A stretch of 64,000 bases of DNA, from positions 1 through 64,000 of the forward strand of contig NZ_JAQUCA010000002.1 of assembly GCF_028686475.1 (NCBI RefSeq), in the 5' to 3' direction. This stretch comes from Giesbergeria sp. (GTDB taxonomy: Bacteria > Pseudomonadota > Gammaproteobacteria > Burkholderiales > Burkholderiaceae_C). The stretch's first letter is position 1; each line of letters starts with the position of its first letter. Made by a program: the position numbers and the translations under genes. Positions 40,775-49,460 of the stretch are shown here, one piece after another. The notes beneath the pieces are model-generated. The model did not search any database. It was not told where the DNA came from and saw nothing but the letters and a program-made list of their open reading frames with translations.

Positions 40775-42085
40775 ATGTGTAACGCTCGAAACCATCCCCC
40801 GGGTTGCAACTGTGGTTGGGGAGGAGGCTGGCACAGTGGTGGCTATGGCTCTTCGGGTGGCCATTCTTCGTTTTCTTTTAGAGAACTCAACGCTTCAAGA
40901 ATGCTTTCCAACATTAGCTATTCATCGACTCCTGTACCGGTCGCTTCCACACCCCGCAAAAATATGAATACCAATGCTCTCAGTGGTCCTTGGACAGAGC
41001 CCAATGCCAGCTGCCCAGTGTGTGGGCAAGGAGTATATTTTTGCCAGACCGAAAATGGCGGTCGGGTTTATTTTGATGAGTTGGGGCCACCGTGGCCGAA
41101 GCATGTTTGTACTGACAACGTAGAAAATAGAACGGCTGCTTACTCAGGGGGAAATCGTTGGGATAGACAGGGGTGGCAGTCATTGCAAAATTTTAATGTC
41201 ACCATTACAGGACGAAATGAGGGTTTTTTGGTGCGCGTGCATGGCGAGGATGAACATCGGAAGGAAAGAAAATTCTTTGCTCAGATTGCAGATGATGTGC
41301 AGTTTGATATTTTTAGATTTCTTCCTAGTGAGGTGACGACACTAAGCGAGCCTATGGGAGCGAGGCGGGAAAATTTTCAGTATTATCCAGTTAGTGAAGC
41401 TAAATCCACGACAGTTGTGGGTGATTACTTATCAATATTGGCGCATAATAAACGTGGAGAGTTCCTTGTTTATGAAGGATTTGCTGGGCCGGGTAAAATT
41501 TATGATTTAAGAATAAAAGATTTTAGTGAGAGTATTGATTCAGAAAACGGGTCTATTTATAGCGAATATTTATCTGAATTTTTTAAAGATTGGAATTCGC
41601 AGAAGCCGTGGAGCGCAATCTCAAATTTAAAAATTAATTCGGTAAGCGGTAATCTTTATAAAATTAGTGGGAATACAAATGCAGGAGATGTTGTTTTTCA
41701 GATTAGAATGGATGAATTCTATTTGGTGCGATACGCAAGATTTGAAATATTCGGTGTAAATTCTGCAGTAGTTTCGCTGGTGGTAGAAAAGTCCGAAGAT
41801 TCAGATAATTTTTATATATTGGAGGGTAGTGCTAGTTTAGGAAAATCTTTTCCGCCTGGAAAAAAGTTGGAAATTAAAGAGGTTCTATCAAAAAATAAAA
41901 AAGATAGTACGCCAACACATTTGGATTCAATAGCAGTGCATGAAAATATTCAGGTTGATGTTTTGAATAGAGTGAAAGCCATTGATTTGGAAATAAATGA
42001 ATTGCTTGCAAAAATAGCTACTCTCAATCAGGAAAAAACCAAATTGATAGAAAAATTGGTCAGTCAAAATTCTGTTTTGGATTGA
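40775..42085 (+). CDS. Unrecognised Cys/His-rich protein downstream of zorD
   Basis: I do not recognise this 436-residue protein. It opens MCNARNHPPGCNCGWGGGWH, with Cys at 2, 11 and 13 and His7, then a Gly/Ser-rich stretch. A second likely zinc site has C80PVC83, C90 and H110-V-C112, near a GGRVYFDELGPPWPKH segment. The middle (about 120-390) is AT-rich and beta-like. The last 40 residues (LEINELLAKIATLNQEKTKLIEKL) look like a coiled coil. It starts 56 bp after zorD on the same strand, has the low GC of the zorA 5' part, and ends 9 bp before yejB. It may be an accessory part of this Zorya locus or simply a passenger. Confidence 0.75.
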   Translation: MCNARNHPPGCNCGWGGGWHSGGYGSSGGHSSFSFRELNASRMLSNISYSSTPVPVASTPRKNMNTNALSGPWTEPNASCPVCGQGVYFCQTENGGRVYFDELGPPWPKHVCTDNVENRTAAYSGGNRWDRQGWQSLQNFNVTITGRNEGFLVRVHGEDEHRKERKFFAQIADDVQFDIFRFLPSEVTTLSEPMGARRENFQYYPVSEAKSTTVVGDYLSILAHNKRGEFLVYEGFAGPGKIYDLRIKDFSESIDSENGSIYSEYLSEFFKDWNSQKPWSAISNLKINSVSGNLYKISGNTNAGDVVFQIRMDEFYLVRYARFEIFGVNSAVVSLVVEKSEDSDNFYILEGSASLGKSFPPGKKLEIKEVLSKNKKDSTPTHLDSIAVHENIQVDVLNRVKAIDLEINELLAKIATLNQEKTKLIEKLVSQNSVLD

Positions 42086-42094
42086 GCCATAAGC

Positions 42095-43126
42095 ATGTTT
42101 GCCTACATCCTCAAACGCATTTTGTTAATGCTCCCCACGCTGCTGGGCGTGCTATTGCTCACCTTTATCGTTTTGCAATTTGTGCCCGGTGGCCCGGTAG
42201 AGCAGTATCTGGCCGAAGCCAAAGCGGGTGCCGGTGGTGGTGGGGCCGAAGGGGGCGGTTTGGCTTACCGAGGCGCGCAGGGGGTCGATCCCAAGCGCCT
42301 AGAACAAATCAAGGCATTGTATGGTTTTGATAAACCGGCGCACGAGCGCTTTGTGCAAATGCTGGGCCAGTTTGCTCGTTTTGATTTAGGGCGCAGCTTT
42401 TTTCAAAACAAAGATGTCTGGCAGCTGATTGTAGAAAAATTACCAGTTTCTATCAGTTTGGGCCTCTGGACGTTTTTTATCAGCTATTTGGTGGCTGTGC
42501 CCTTGGGTATCGCCAAGGCGGTGCGCGCTGGTTCGCGCTTTGATTTAATTACCAGTTTATTGATTTTGGTCGGCTACGCTATTCCGGGTTTTGTGTTAGG
42601 GGTGGCTCTGCTGGTTATATTTGGCGGCCAGTTACAATGGTTTCCGCTGCGCGGTCTCACCTCGGCCAACTGGGAAGAATTATCATGGGGCGCACGCATC
42701 GTTGATTATCTTTGGCACATTACTTTGCCTATCACTGCGATGGTGTTGGGTAGTTTTGCAGTTACTGCCATGTTAACTAAAAATGCCTTTTTGGAAGAAA
42801 TACGCAAGCAATATGTACTGACAGCACGCGCCAAAGGCTTGTCCGAGCGGCAGGTGCTGTATAAACATGTGTTTCGCAATGCCTTGATTCCGATTGTGAC
42901 CGGATTTCCCGCAGCGTTTATTGGTGCTTTTTTTACCGGTTCTTTGTTAATTGAAACTTTATTTTCCCTCGATGGCCTAGGTTTATTGAGTTTTGAAAGC
43001 GTTATTCGGCGCGATTATCCGGTGGTGCTAGGCACCTTGTACCTGTTCACATTGCTAGGCTTGGTTACCAAGCTCCTCAGCGATATTTGCTATGTTTGGG
43101 TGGACCCTCGTGTCAAGTTCGATTAG
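42095..43126 (+). CDS. yejB: Peptide ABC transporter permease YejB
   Basis: The 343-residue inner-membrane permease starts MFAYILKRILLMLPTLLGVLLLTFIVLQFVPGGPVEQ, as in YejB/DppB proteins. It has about six helices and the ABC-permease EAA-type loop RKQYVLTARAKGLSERQVLYKHVFRNALIP near residue 245. It forms a heterodimer with YejE. It begins 9 bp after the Cys/His-rich gene, with no room for a typical leader, so its own promoter was probably displaced or lies inside the island. Confidence 0.92.
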   Translation: MFAYILKRILLMLPTLLGVLLLTFIVLQFVPGGPVEQYLAEAKAGAGGGGAEGGGLAYRGAQGVDPKRLEQIKALYGFDKPAHERFVQMLGQFARFDLGRSFFQNKDVWQLIVEKLPVSISLGLWTFFISYLVAVPLGIAKAVRAGSRFDLITSLLILVGYAIPGFVLGVALLVIFGGQLQWFPLRGLTSANWEELSWGARIVDYLWHITLPITAMVLGSFAVTAMLTKNAFLEEIRKQYVLTARAKGLSERQVLYKHVFRNALIPIVTGFPAAFIGAFFTGSLLIETLFSLDGLGLLSFESVIRRDYPVVLGTLYLFTLLGLVTKLLSDICYVWVDPRVKFD

Positions 43127-44162
43127 TGCTGCAAGTTCTGTCTCTTTATCGCCATCGCGCCGCGCTTGGCGACGTTTTCAGCGCCAACGCTTAGGTTATT
43201 GGAGCTTGGTCATTTTTTGTGCCTTGGTGTTGATAAGCCTCTGCGCCGAGTTGGTCAGTAACGATAAACCATTGCTGGTACGCTACCAAGGCCAGACTTA
43301 CTTTCCGATGCTTAAAGATTACCCCGAAACCACCTTTGGCGGTGATTTTGCCACCCCCACCGATTATTTAGACCCATTTATCCAAGAGCGCATCACCCAA
43401 GGTGGCAATTGGGCGCTTTATACCCTTAATCCCTACGGCCCCAATACCCTCAATTATTTTGCCGAGGCTCCCAATCCTTCCGCTCCTTCAAGCCAAAATT
43501 GGCTGGGCACCGATGACCGTGGCCGTGACTTGTTGGCCCAATTGATTTATGGTTTTCGGGTCAGTGTATTATTTGCTTTGGCCTTGACTTTTACCGGGAT
43601 ATTATTAGGCGTCGTAGCGGGCGCAGTGCAAGGGTTTTTTGGCGGTAAAACCGATTTAATCGCCCAGCGCCTGATAGAAATTTGGGGTTCGATGCCCGAA
43701 TTATATTTGCTGATTATTTTCAGTGCGGTGCTTTCGCCTAGCATTGGTTTGTTGTTACTGTTGCTCAGTTTATTTGGTTGGATGGGTTTATCCGATTATG
43801 TGCGCGCTGAATTTTTACGCAACCGCCAACTCGATTATGTCAAGGCGGCACGTGCGCTCGGGGTAAGTAATTGGCAAATTATTTGGCGACATATTTTGCC
43901 CAATAGCCTGACACCCGTGGTTACTTTTCTGCCGTTTCGCATGAGTGCTGCCATTTTGGCGCTTACCTCTTTGGATTTTTTGGGCTTGGGCGTGCCACCC
44001 GGTACCCCATCATTGGGCGAGCTGCTCAGTCAAGGCAAAAATAATATTGATGCGTGGTGGATTTCTCTGTCCACTTTTGCGGTGCTGGTGGTTACTTTGT
44101 TGCTGCTCACGTTCATGGGCGATGCGCTGCGCGACGCGCTCGACCCACGCAAGGCGGATTGA
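43092..44162 (+). CDS. yejE: Peptide ABC transporter permease YejE
   Basis: The 356-residue permease has an N-terminal helix (LGYWSLVIFCALVLISLCAELV) and the periplasmic segment PMLKDYPETTFGGDFATPTDYLDPFIQE that is characteristic of YejE. The loop VRAEFLRNRQLDYVKAARALGVSNWQIIWRHILPNSLTP is near residue 235. It overlaps yejB by 35 bp from the ATG at 43092. A GTG at 43110 is an alternative start with less overlap. Confidence 0.92.
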   Translation: MFGWTLVSSSISAASSVSLSPSRRAWRRFQRQRLGYWSLVIFCALVLISLCAELVSNDKPLLVRYQGQTYFPMLKDYPETTFGGDFATPTDYLDPFIQERITQGGNWALYTLNPYGPNTLNYFAEAPNPSAPSSQNWLGTDDRGRDLLAQLIYGFRVSVLFALALTFTGILLGVVAGAVQGFFGGKTDLIAQRLIEIWGSMPELYLLIIFSAVLSPSIGLLLLLLSLFGWMGLSDYVRAEFLRNRQLDYVKAARALGVSNWQIIWRHILPNSLTPVVTFLPFRMSAAILALTSLDFLGLGVPPGTPSLGELLSQGKNNIDAWWISLSTFAVLVVTLLLLTFMGDALRDALDPRKAD

Positions 44163-44206
44163 GCTTATTTCTATCGCAACGAATGTGACTTACATGTGTT
44201 TATGGT

Positions 44207-45886
44207 ATGAATGAAAATAAAAAAACAAATCAACAAAAAAACGAAGGGCTTCCCGTACCTCCTTTGTTAGAAGTGCATGGGCTATCTGTCCAATTCAAGC
44301 AAAAAACTGTGGTGAATCAAGTCAGTTTTACGCTGTCTGCGGGTGAAAAATTGGCTTTAGTGGGTGAATCTGGTTCCGGTAAAACCATCACCGCTTTAAG
44401 TTTGCTCCAATTGACCGGAGCCACTCAAACCAGCGGCCAAGCTGTATTCCAAGGGCGCAATTTACTGACCTTGCCCGACCGAGACATCCGCACCGTGCGT
44501 GGCGAGCAAATTGCGATGGTGTTTCAAGAACCCATGACGGCCCTCAATCCGCTGATGGGTATTGGCCAGCAAATTGTCGAAGTCTTAGAATTAAAACAAG
44601 CACTGACCCGCGCACAGGCATGGAATGCTGCGGTAGAAATGTTGGCCCGTACGGGCATTCCAGAACCCGAACGCCGCGCCCAAAGTTATCCGCACCAACT
44701 CAGCGGCGGCCAACGCCAGCGTGCCATGATTGCAATGGCATTGGCCAGTAAGCCTTTATTGTTGTTGGCCGATGAACCCACCACGGCTTTAGATGTCACA
44801 CTGCGTGGGCAAATACTGGATTTGTTGTCTGATTTGCAACGCGAAACCGGTATGGCAGTATTATTGATTACCCACGATTTGCATTTAGTGCGTCGTTTTG
44901 CAGACCGGGTAGCGGTAATGGAGCGTGGTGTGTTGGTAGAGCAAGGCACAGTGGCCTCGGTTTTTGCCCAGCCCGAGCATCCTTATACCCAGCGTTTGCT
45001 GTCCAGCCAACCCCGGCGCGATGTAGTAGAGCTGGACCCCGATAAAGCCACACCATCTCCCCTACTGCAAATGCAAAATTTGCAGGTTATTTATCCAGTA
45101 CCATTAGCGGGTTGGCGCGGTTGGTTCAAAAAAGGTGAATTTGTCGCTGTGCAGGGTATTAGCCAGCAATTATTACCCGGCCAAACGCTGGGCGTGGTAG
45201 GTGAATCCGGTTCGGGTAAATCCACTTTAGCGCAGGCTATTTTGGGTTTGCTGCCACACACCGGTGATTTACAACTGGCCGGACAGCGCTGGCAGCAGCC
45301 CCCCAGCAGCAACACCCCAGCTAACCAGCGGCTACGCCAACAGGTGCAGGTGGTGTTTCAAGACCCGTTTTCCTCCTTGTCGCCACGCCTGACGGTAGAA
45401 GAAATCGTGGGCGAGGGTTTATTGGTTCACGCGCCCGATTTAAGCAGCACCCAGCAGCGCGCGCGTGTGCAGCAAGTTTTGCAAGAAGTGGGGCTGGACG
45501 AGGAACAATTTCCGGGTTTGTTGGCGCGCTATCCGCACGAATTTTCTGGCGGCCAGCGCCAGCGCTTGGCGATTGCCCGCGCCTTGGTGGTGCAACCGCG
45601 CATGTTGGTGCTGGATGAACCCACCAGCGCCTTGGATGTCACCATCCAACAGCAGGTATTAAGTCTGTTGCAAGGCTTGCAGCGTGACAAAGGACTGAGC
45701 TATCTATTGATTACCCACGATATGGATGTGATTCGGGCGATGGCGCACCATATTTTGGTGATGAAAGACGGCCAAGTGCTAGAAAGTGGCCCTATGGCCC
45801 AAGTGTTGCAACAGCCACAACATGCCTACACCCAGCAATTGATGGCTGCGGCAGCGCTCATCCCGCAAGCAGCTTTTTCTTCATAA
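44207..45886 (+). CDS. yejF: Peptide ABC transporter ATP-binding protein YejF
   Basis: This 559-residue tandem ATPase energises YejBE. Domain one has Walker A GESGSGKTITAL near residue 50, signature LSGGQRQRAMIAMAL and Walker B LLLLADEPTTALD. Domain two has GESGSGKSTLAQAIL near 330, FSGGQRQRLAIARAL and MLVLDEPTSALD. Oligopeptide C-terminal motifs follow each domain (for example AQPEHPYTQRLLSSQP). It lies 44 bp after yejE. Confidence 0.94.
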   Translation: MNENKKTNQQKNEGLPVPPLLEVHGLSVQFKQKTVVNQVSFTLSAGEKLALVGESGSGKTITALSLLQLTGATQTSGQAVFQGRNLLTLPDRDIRTVRGEQIAMVFQEPMTALNPLMGIGQQIVEVLELKQALTRAQAWNAAVEMLARTGIPEPERRAQSYPHQLSGGQRQRAMIAMALASKPLLLLADEPTTALDVTLRGQILDLLSDLQRETGMAVLLITHDLHLVRRFADRVAVMERGVLVEQGTVASVFAQPEHPYTQRLLSSQPRRDVVELDPDKATPSPLLQMQNLQVIYPVPLAGWRGWFKKGEFVAVQGISQQLLPGQTLGVVGESGSGKSTLAQAILGLLPHTGDLQLAGQRWQQPPSSNTPANQRLRQQVQVVFQDPFSSLSPRLTVEEIVGEGLLVHAPDLSSTQQRARVQQVLQEVGLDEEQFPGLLARYPHEFSGGQRQRLAIARALVVQPRMLVLDEPTSALDVTIQQQVLSLLQGLQRDKGLSYLLITHDMDVIRAMAHHILVMKDGQVLESGPMAQVLQQPQHAYTQQLMAAAALIPQAAFSS

Positions 45887-45906
45887 TTTTTCAAAATACA
45901 TACACC

Positions 45907-46608
45907 ATGACCACTTACCTTTGGAACCCACCTGCTACCCCATCTTTGCCGGTGCGTGGCAAAATAGAACGCTTGCCTGTGCATCGCCTGTTTTTTATTG
46001 GGCGCAATTACCATGCCCATGCCATCGAAATGGGCAGTCTGGTAGATAAAGCAGCAGCACGGGCGTTTTATTTCACCAAATCTTACCATGCCTTGGTAGA
46101 GTCCGGGGCCACGGTGCCTTATCCACCAGAAACGCAAAACTACCATTTTGAGATGGAGCTGGTAATAGTAATTGGCAAAGCCGGTTTTCGCATTACTCAA
46201 GAATTGGCCCACGAACATATTTATGGCTATGCCAGCGGCCTAGACATGACGCGCCGTGATTTGCAAGCGGTAGCCCGCAAACAAGGGCACCCTTGGGATA
46301 TGGCTAAAGATGTAGAAAATGGTGCTGTGTGCAGCGAAGTAGTACCGATGTCCGGCGTGGTATTAGAGCAGGGAGAAATTTCTCTGTCGGTCAATGGTGC
46401 AAGCAAACAGCACGCTGATATAAACCAGATGGTTTGGAGTATCCGCGAAATTATTGCAGATTTGTCTTTATACTACCACTTGCAACCCGGCGATTTAATC
46501 TACACCGGAACCCCTGAAGGCGTGGGGGCCGTGTTGCCCGGCGACAAAATAGTAGGTCAGGTGCAAGGTGTAGGCACGGTAACGCTACACATCGGTGCTG
46601 CTGAGTAA
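45907..46608 (+). CDS. Fumarylacetoacetate hydrolase family protein
   Basis: The 233-residue protein has the FAH fold pattern LFFIGRNYHAHAIEMG near residue 30, then FTKSYHALVESG, NYHFEMELVIVIGKAGFRI, GYASGLDMTRRDLQ and GDLIYTGTPEGVGAVLPGD near 205. Family members are Mg-dependent hydrolases or oxaloacetate/acylpyruvate decarboxylases in aromatic or central metabolism. The substrate cannot be told from sequence. It starts 20 bp after yejF and may ride on that transcript. Confidence 0.88.
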   Translation: MTTYLWNPPATPSLPVRGKIERLPVHRLFFIGRNYHAHAIEMGSLVDKAAARAFYFTKSYHALVESGATVPYPPETQNYHFEMELVIVIGKAGFRITQELAHEHIYGYASGLDMTRRDLQAVARKQGHPWDMAKDVENGAVCSEVVPMSGVVLEQGEISLSVNGASKQHADINQMVWSIREIIADLSLYYHLQPGDLIYTGTPEGVGAVLPGDKIVGQVQGVGTVTLHIGAAE

Positions 46609-46696
46609 GGATAAGGCACGAAAATTGCTTTCCTTCGGAATAAGCGCATCCTTCGCGATAATCCCCCCCCTTCTGAGTGCTTTTTTTCCTATTTGT

Positions 46697-48817
46697 ATGC
46701 GCCGCGCCAGCCTGCTGTCCACAGAAACCGTCAATCGCTCGCGTGTCTTAGACACGCTGGTCAACAACTTGGCGGGCATGGCTTATCGTTGCCTGAACGA
46801 TGCACACTGGACGATGGTGTTTGTCAGTCGGGGTTGTGAAGCTTTAACCGGCTACACCCCCGACCAACTATTGGGCCAGCAAGCTACCTCATGGGAAGAT
46901 ATTACCCATGCCGAAGACCGGCAACGGGTACGCCAAATTATTCAGCAGGCCGTGGCAACCGGGCAGCGTTTTGCGGTGCAATACCGCATCACCACCCAAC
47001 AAGGCCAGCTCAAACAGGTATCTGAGCGTGGCGTGGCGGTGCCCGATGAACATGGGATGTTGGTGGTAGAAGGCTTCATCGCCGACATTACCGAATACCA
47101 AGCCACCCTAGAGGCCCTGACGCACGCCGAGCTGCGTTACCGGCATATTTTTGAACACGCCAGCGAGGGTATTTTCCAGACCACGCGCGAGGGCTATTAT
47201 TTGGCGGCCAATCCGGCCTTGGCACGCATCTACGGCTACGACTCTGCCGCAGAACTGATGGCCGACCTGTCGGACATCGACCGACGTTTGTACGTCAAAC
47301 CGGGGCGGCGCGAGGTGTTTCACCGCTTGATGCAGGCCCAAGGGCAGGTGCTTAATTTTGAATCCGAAGTCTATCGCCGCGATGGTACGCGCATCTGGAT
47401 TTCTGAAAATGCCCACGTGGTGCTTGGCCCCAAAGGCGAATTTATTTGTTACGAGGGCACGGTGCAGGACATCTCGGAGCGCCGCCACTACCAAGAACAA
47501 CTAGAGCGCCAAGCCAACCACGATTTGCTCACTGGCTTGCCCAATCGGGTCTTGTTGGCCGACCGCATCGACCAAGGCATTGCCCGTGCAGCTTTGTTGG
47601 GGTACTACTTGGCACTGGTGTTTATTGATTTAGACAATTTCAAATTCATTAACGATAGCCTAGGCCACGCCGCAGGCGATGAGCTGCTCAAGGAAGTGGC
47701 CACCCGCTTGGCCAGTTGTCTGCGTGGCCCGGATACCGTGGCGCGTTTGGGCGGTGATGAGTTTGTGTTGGTGGTCAACGACCACTACCGCACCAACAGC
47801 GTGATTTCGTTGCTAGAGCGTATCTTGCAAGAAATCAGCCGCCCAGTGATGTTGTCGGGGCGCGAGTTCCATGTCGGGGCCAGCTTGGGCGTGGCCATGT
47901 ACCCCAATGACGGCGATGATGCCCAAATTTTGCTCAAACATGCCGATGTGGCCATGTACGCCGCTAAAAATCGCGGGCGCAATAATTTTCAGTTTTTTAC
48001 CCGCGAACTCAACCGCTTGGCCGATGAGCGCCTCACACTAGAAGCCGCGATGCGTGCCGCCCTAGAGAGCCAAAGTTTTGCCGTGCATTACCAGCCCAAG
48101 GTCAACCACCGGCGGCGCATTGTGGGCGTAGAGGCGCTGGCGCGTTGGGTGCATCCCCAGTTGGGGGCGGTGGGGCCAGACCGCTTTATTCCGGTGGCCG
48201 AAGAAACAGGGCTGATTTTGCCCCTGACGCGCATCATCTTGCGCCAAGCCTTTGCCGCCGCCAAGCGCTGGAACCTCGCACGTGAGAAACCCCTGTGCAT
48301 GGCCGTCAATTTATCGCCACAATTGTTCTTAATTGACGACATCGTGGCCCAAGTAGCGGGCCTGTTGCGTGAGGCCGATTTGCCGCCGCACCAGGTAGAG
48401 CTAGAGATTACCGAATCGGTATTTATGGGCGACAGTGAACGCGCTGTCGCTGTGCTGAGTGACTTTAAGGCGCTGGGGGTCAGCTTGGCGATGGACGACT
48501 TTGGCACCGGTTACTCGTCTTTGAGCTACTTGCGCCGCTTTCCATTGGACACCATCAAAATTGACCGCTCCTTGGTCACCGGTATTGAACACGAAGAAGA
48601 AGTGGCCATGATTGCCCGCGCGGCCATTTCTTTGGGCAAAAGCCTGCGTAAAACCGTGGTGGCCGAAGGGGTAGAAAACCAAGCCCAATTTGATTTTTTG
48701 CGCTACCAAGGCTGCGACGAGTTTCAGGGCTACCTGCTTTCGCGCCCCATCAGCGAGGCCGATTTTGGAACACTGTTGGCGCAAACCGGCGGCGTGATAC
48801 CGCCGGGGCCACTCTAG
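46697..48817 (+). CDS. Diguanylate cyclase/phosphodiesterase with two PAS domains
   Basis: The 706-residue cytoplasmic protein has PAS domains at about 20-130 and 145-265, a GGDEF domain at about 275-435 and an EAL domain from about 450. The GGDEF motif is intact at 352-356, and an inhibitory-site RxxD (RGPD) sits five residues before it. The EAL motif in VGVEALARWVHP and the DDFGTGYSSLSYL loop are also intact, so both c-di-GMP synthesis and breakdown look possible. The ATG at 46697 was chosen. A GTG at 46595 would add 34 mostly hydrophobic residues and overlap the FAH gene. Neither start has a strong ribosome site. Confidence 0.9.
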   Translation: MRRASLLSTETVNRSRVLDTLVNNLAGMAYRCLNDAHWTMVFVSRGCEALTGYTPDQLLGQQATSWEDITHAEDRQRVRQIIQQAVATGQRFAVQYRITTQQGQLKQVSERGVAVPDEHGMLVVEGFIADITEYQATLEALTHAELRYRHIFEHASEGIFQTTREGYYLAANPALARIYGYDSAAELMADLSDIDRRLYVKPGRREVFHRLMQAQGQVLNFESEVYRRDGTRIWISENAHVVLGPKGEFICYEGTVQDISERRHYQEQLERQANHDLLTGLPNRVLLADRIDQGIARAALLGYYLALVFIDLDNFKFINDSLGHAAGDELLKEVATRLASCLRGPDTVARLGGDEFVLVVNDHYRTNSVISLLERILQEISRPVMLSGREFHVGASLGVAMYPNDGDDAQILLKHADVAMYAAKNRGRNNFQFFTRELNRLADERLTLEAAMRAALESQSFAVHYQPKVNHRRRIVGVEALARWVHPQLGAVGPDRFIPVAEETGLILPLTRIILRQAFAAAKRWNLAREKPLCMAVNLSPQLFLIDDIVAQVAGLLREADLPPHQVELEITESVFMGDSERAVAVLSDFKALGVSLAMDDFGTGYSSLSYLRRFPLDTIKIDRSLVTGIEHEEEVAMIARAAISLGKSLRKTVVAEGVENQAQFDFLRYQGCDEFQGYLLSRPISEADFGTLLAQTGGVIPPGPL

Positions 48818-48844
48818 GCCGTGGGGCCGTAGCGTTGCTCTACC

Positions 48845-49393
48845 CTATTCAACATCCACACAATGGATGCTAAATTGACCAGCGCGCCGGTCGGCAAAAT
48901 AGCGCAGTAGGGTTTCGCGCACAGTACGAAACGAGAGTTCATCCCAAGGAATATCCTCCTCGGCAAATAAATGCGCCTCCATCGTCTCTGGGCCGGGGTC
49001 AAACCGGTCATTGAGCAGGGTAGCGCGATAAAAAAAGTGCACTTGACCCACCCGGCGCACATTGAGCAGGCTAAACAGCGGCCCCATTTCAAATTGCGCG
49101 CCCGCTTCTTCTAGGGTCTCGCGCGCTGCCCCCTCGGCGGTGGTTTCATCCAGCTCCATAAAACCGGCGGGCAGCGTCCACTTGCCTTTGCGCGGCTCGA
49201 TGTTGCGTTTGCACAGCAACACTTTATCGCCCAACATGGGCACCGTGCCCACCACATTCAGGGGGTTTTCGTAATGCACCGTATGGCAAGCGCTACAAAT
49301 GGCGCGCTGTTTGGTATCGCCATCATCCGGCAGGCGATAAACCACAGAAGCGCCACATTGGCGGCAGTGTCGGATGGGAGGATGAAAGCTCAT
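48845..49393 (-). CDS. NUDIX hydrolase with N-terminal zinc ribbon
   Basis: The 182-residue protein starts with a zinc ribbon (HCRQCG...AICSACHTVHYENP) and carries a perfect NUDIX box, GFMELDETTAEGAARETLEEAGA, near residues 76-98. Such proteins hydrolyse nucleoside diphosphates linked to other groups; NudC-like NADH pyrophosphatases have the same ribbon-plus-NUDIX design. The substrate is unknown. It converges on the GGDEF/EAL gene and diverges from the YfiH gene. Confidence 0.9.
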   Translation of the reverse strand: MSFHPPIRHCRQCGASVVYRLPDDGDTKQRAICSACHTVHYENPLNVVGTVPMLGDKVLLCKRNIEPRKGKWTLPAGFMELDETTAEGAARETLEEAGAQFEMGPLFSLLNVRRVGQVHFFYRATLLNDRFDPGPETMEAHLFAEEDIPWDELSFRTVRETLLRYFADRRAGQFSIHCVDVE

Positions 49394-49460
49394 GGAACAG
49401 TGCTGTGCTGGTAGAAAAACCTAGCAAGTGTGCCATGCTTATAAGCGCTACACTGGCAAG

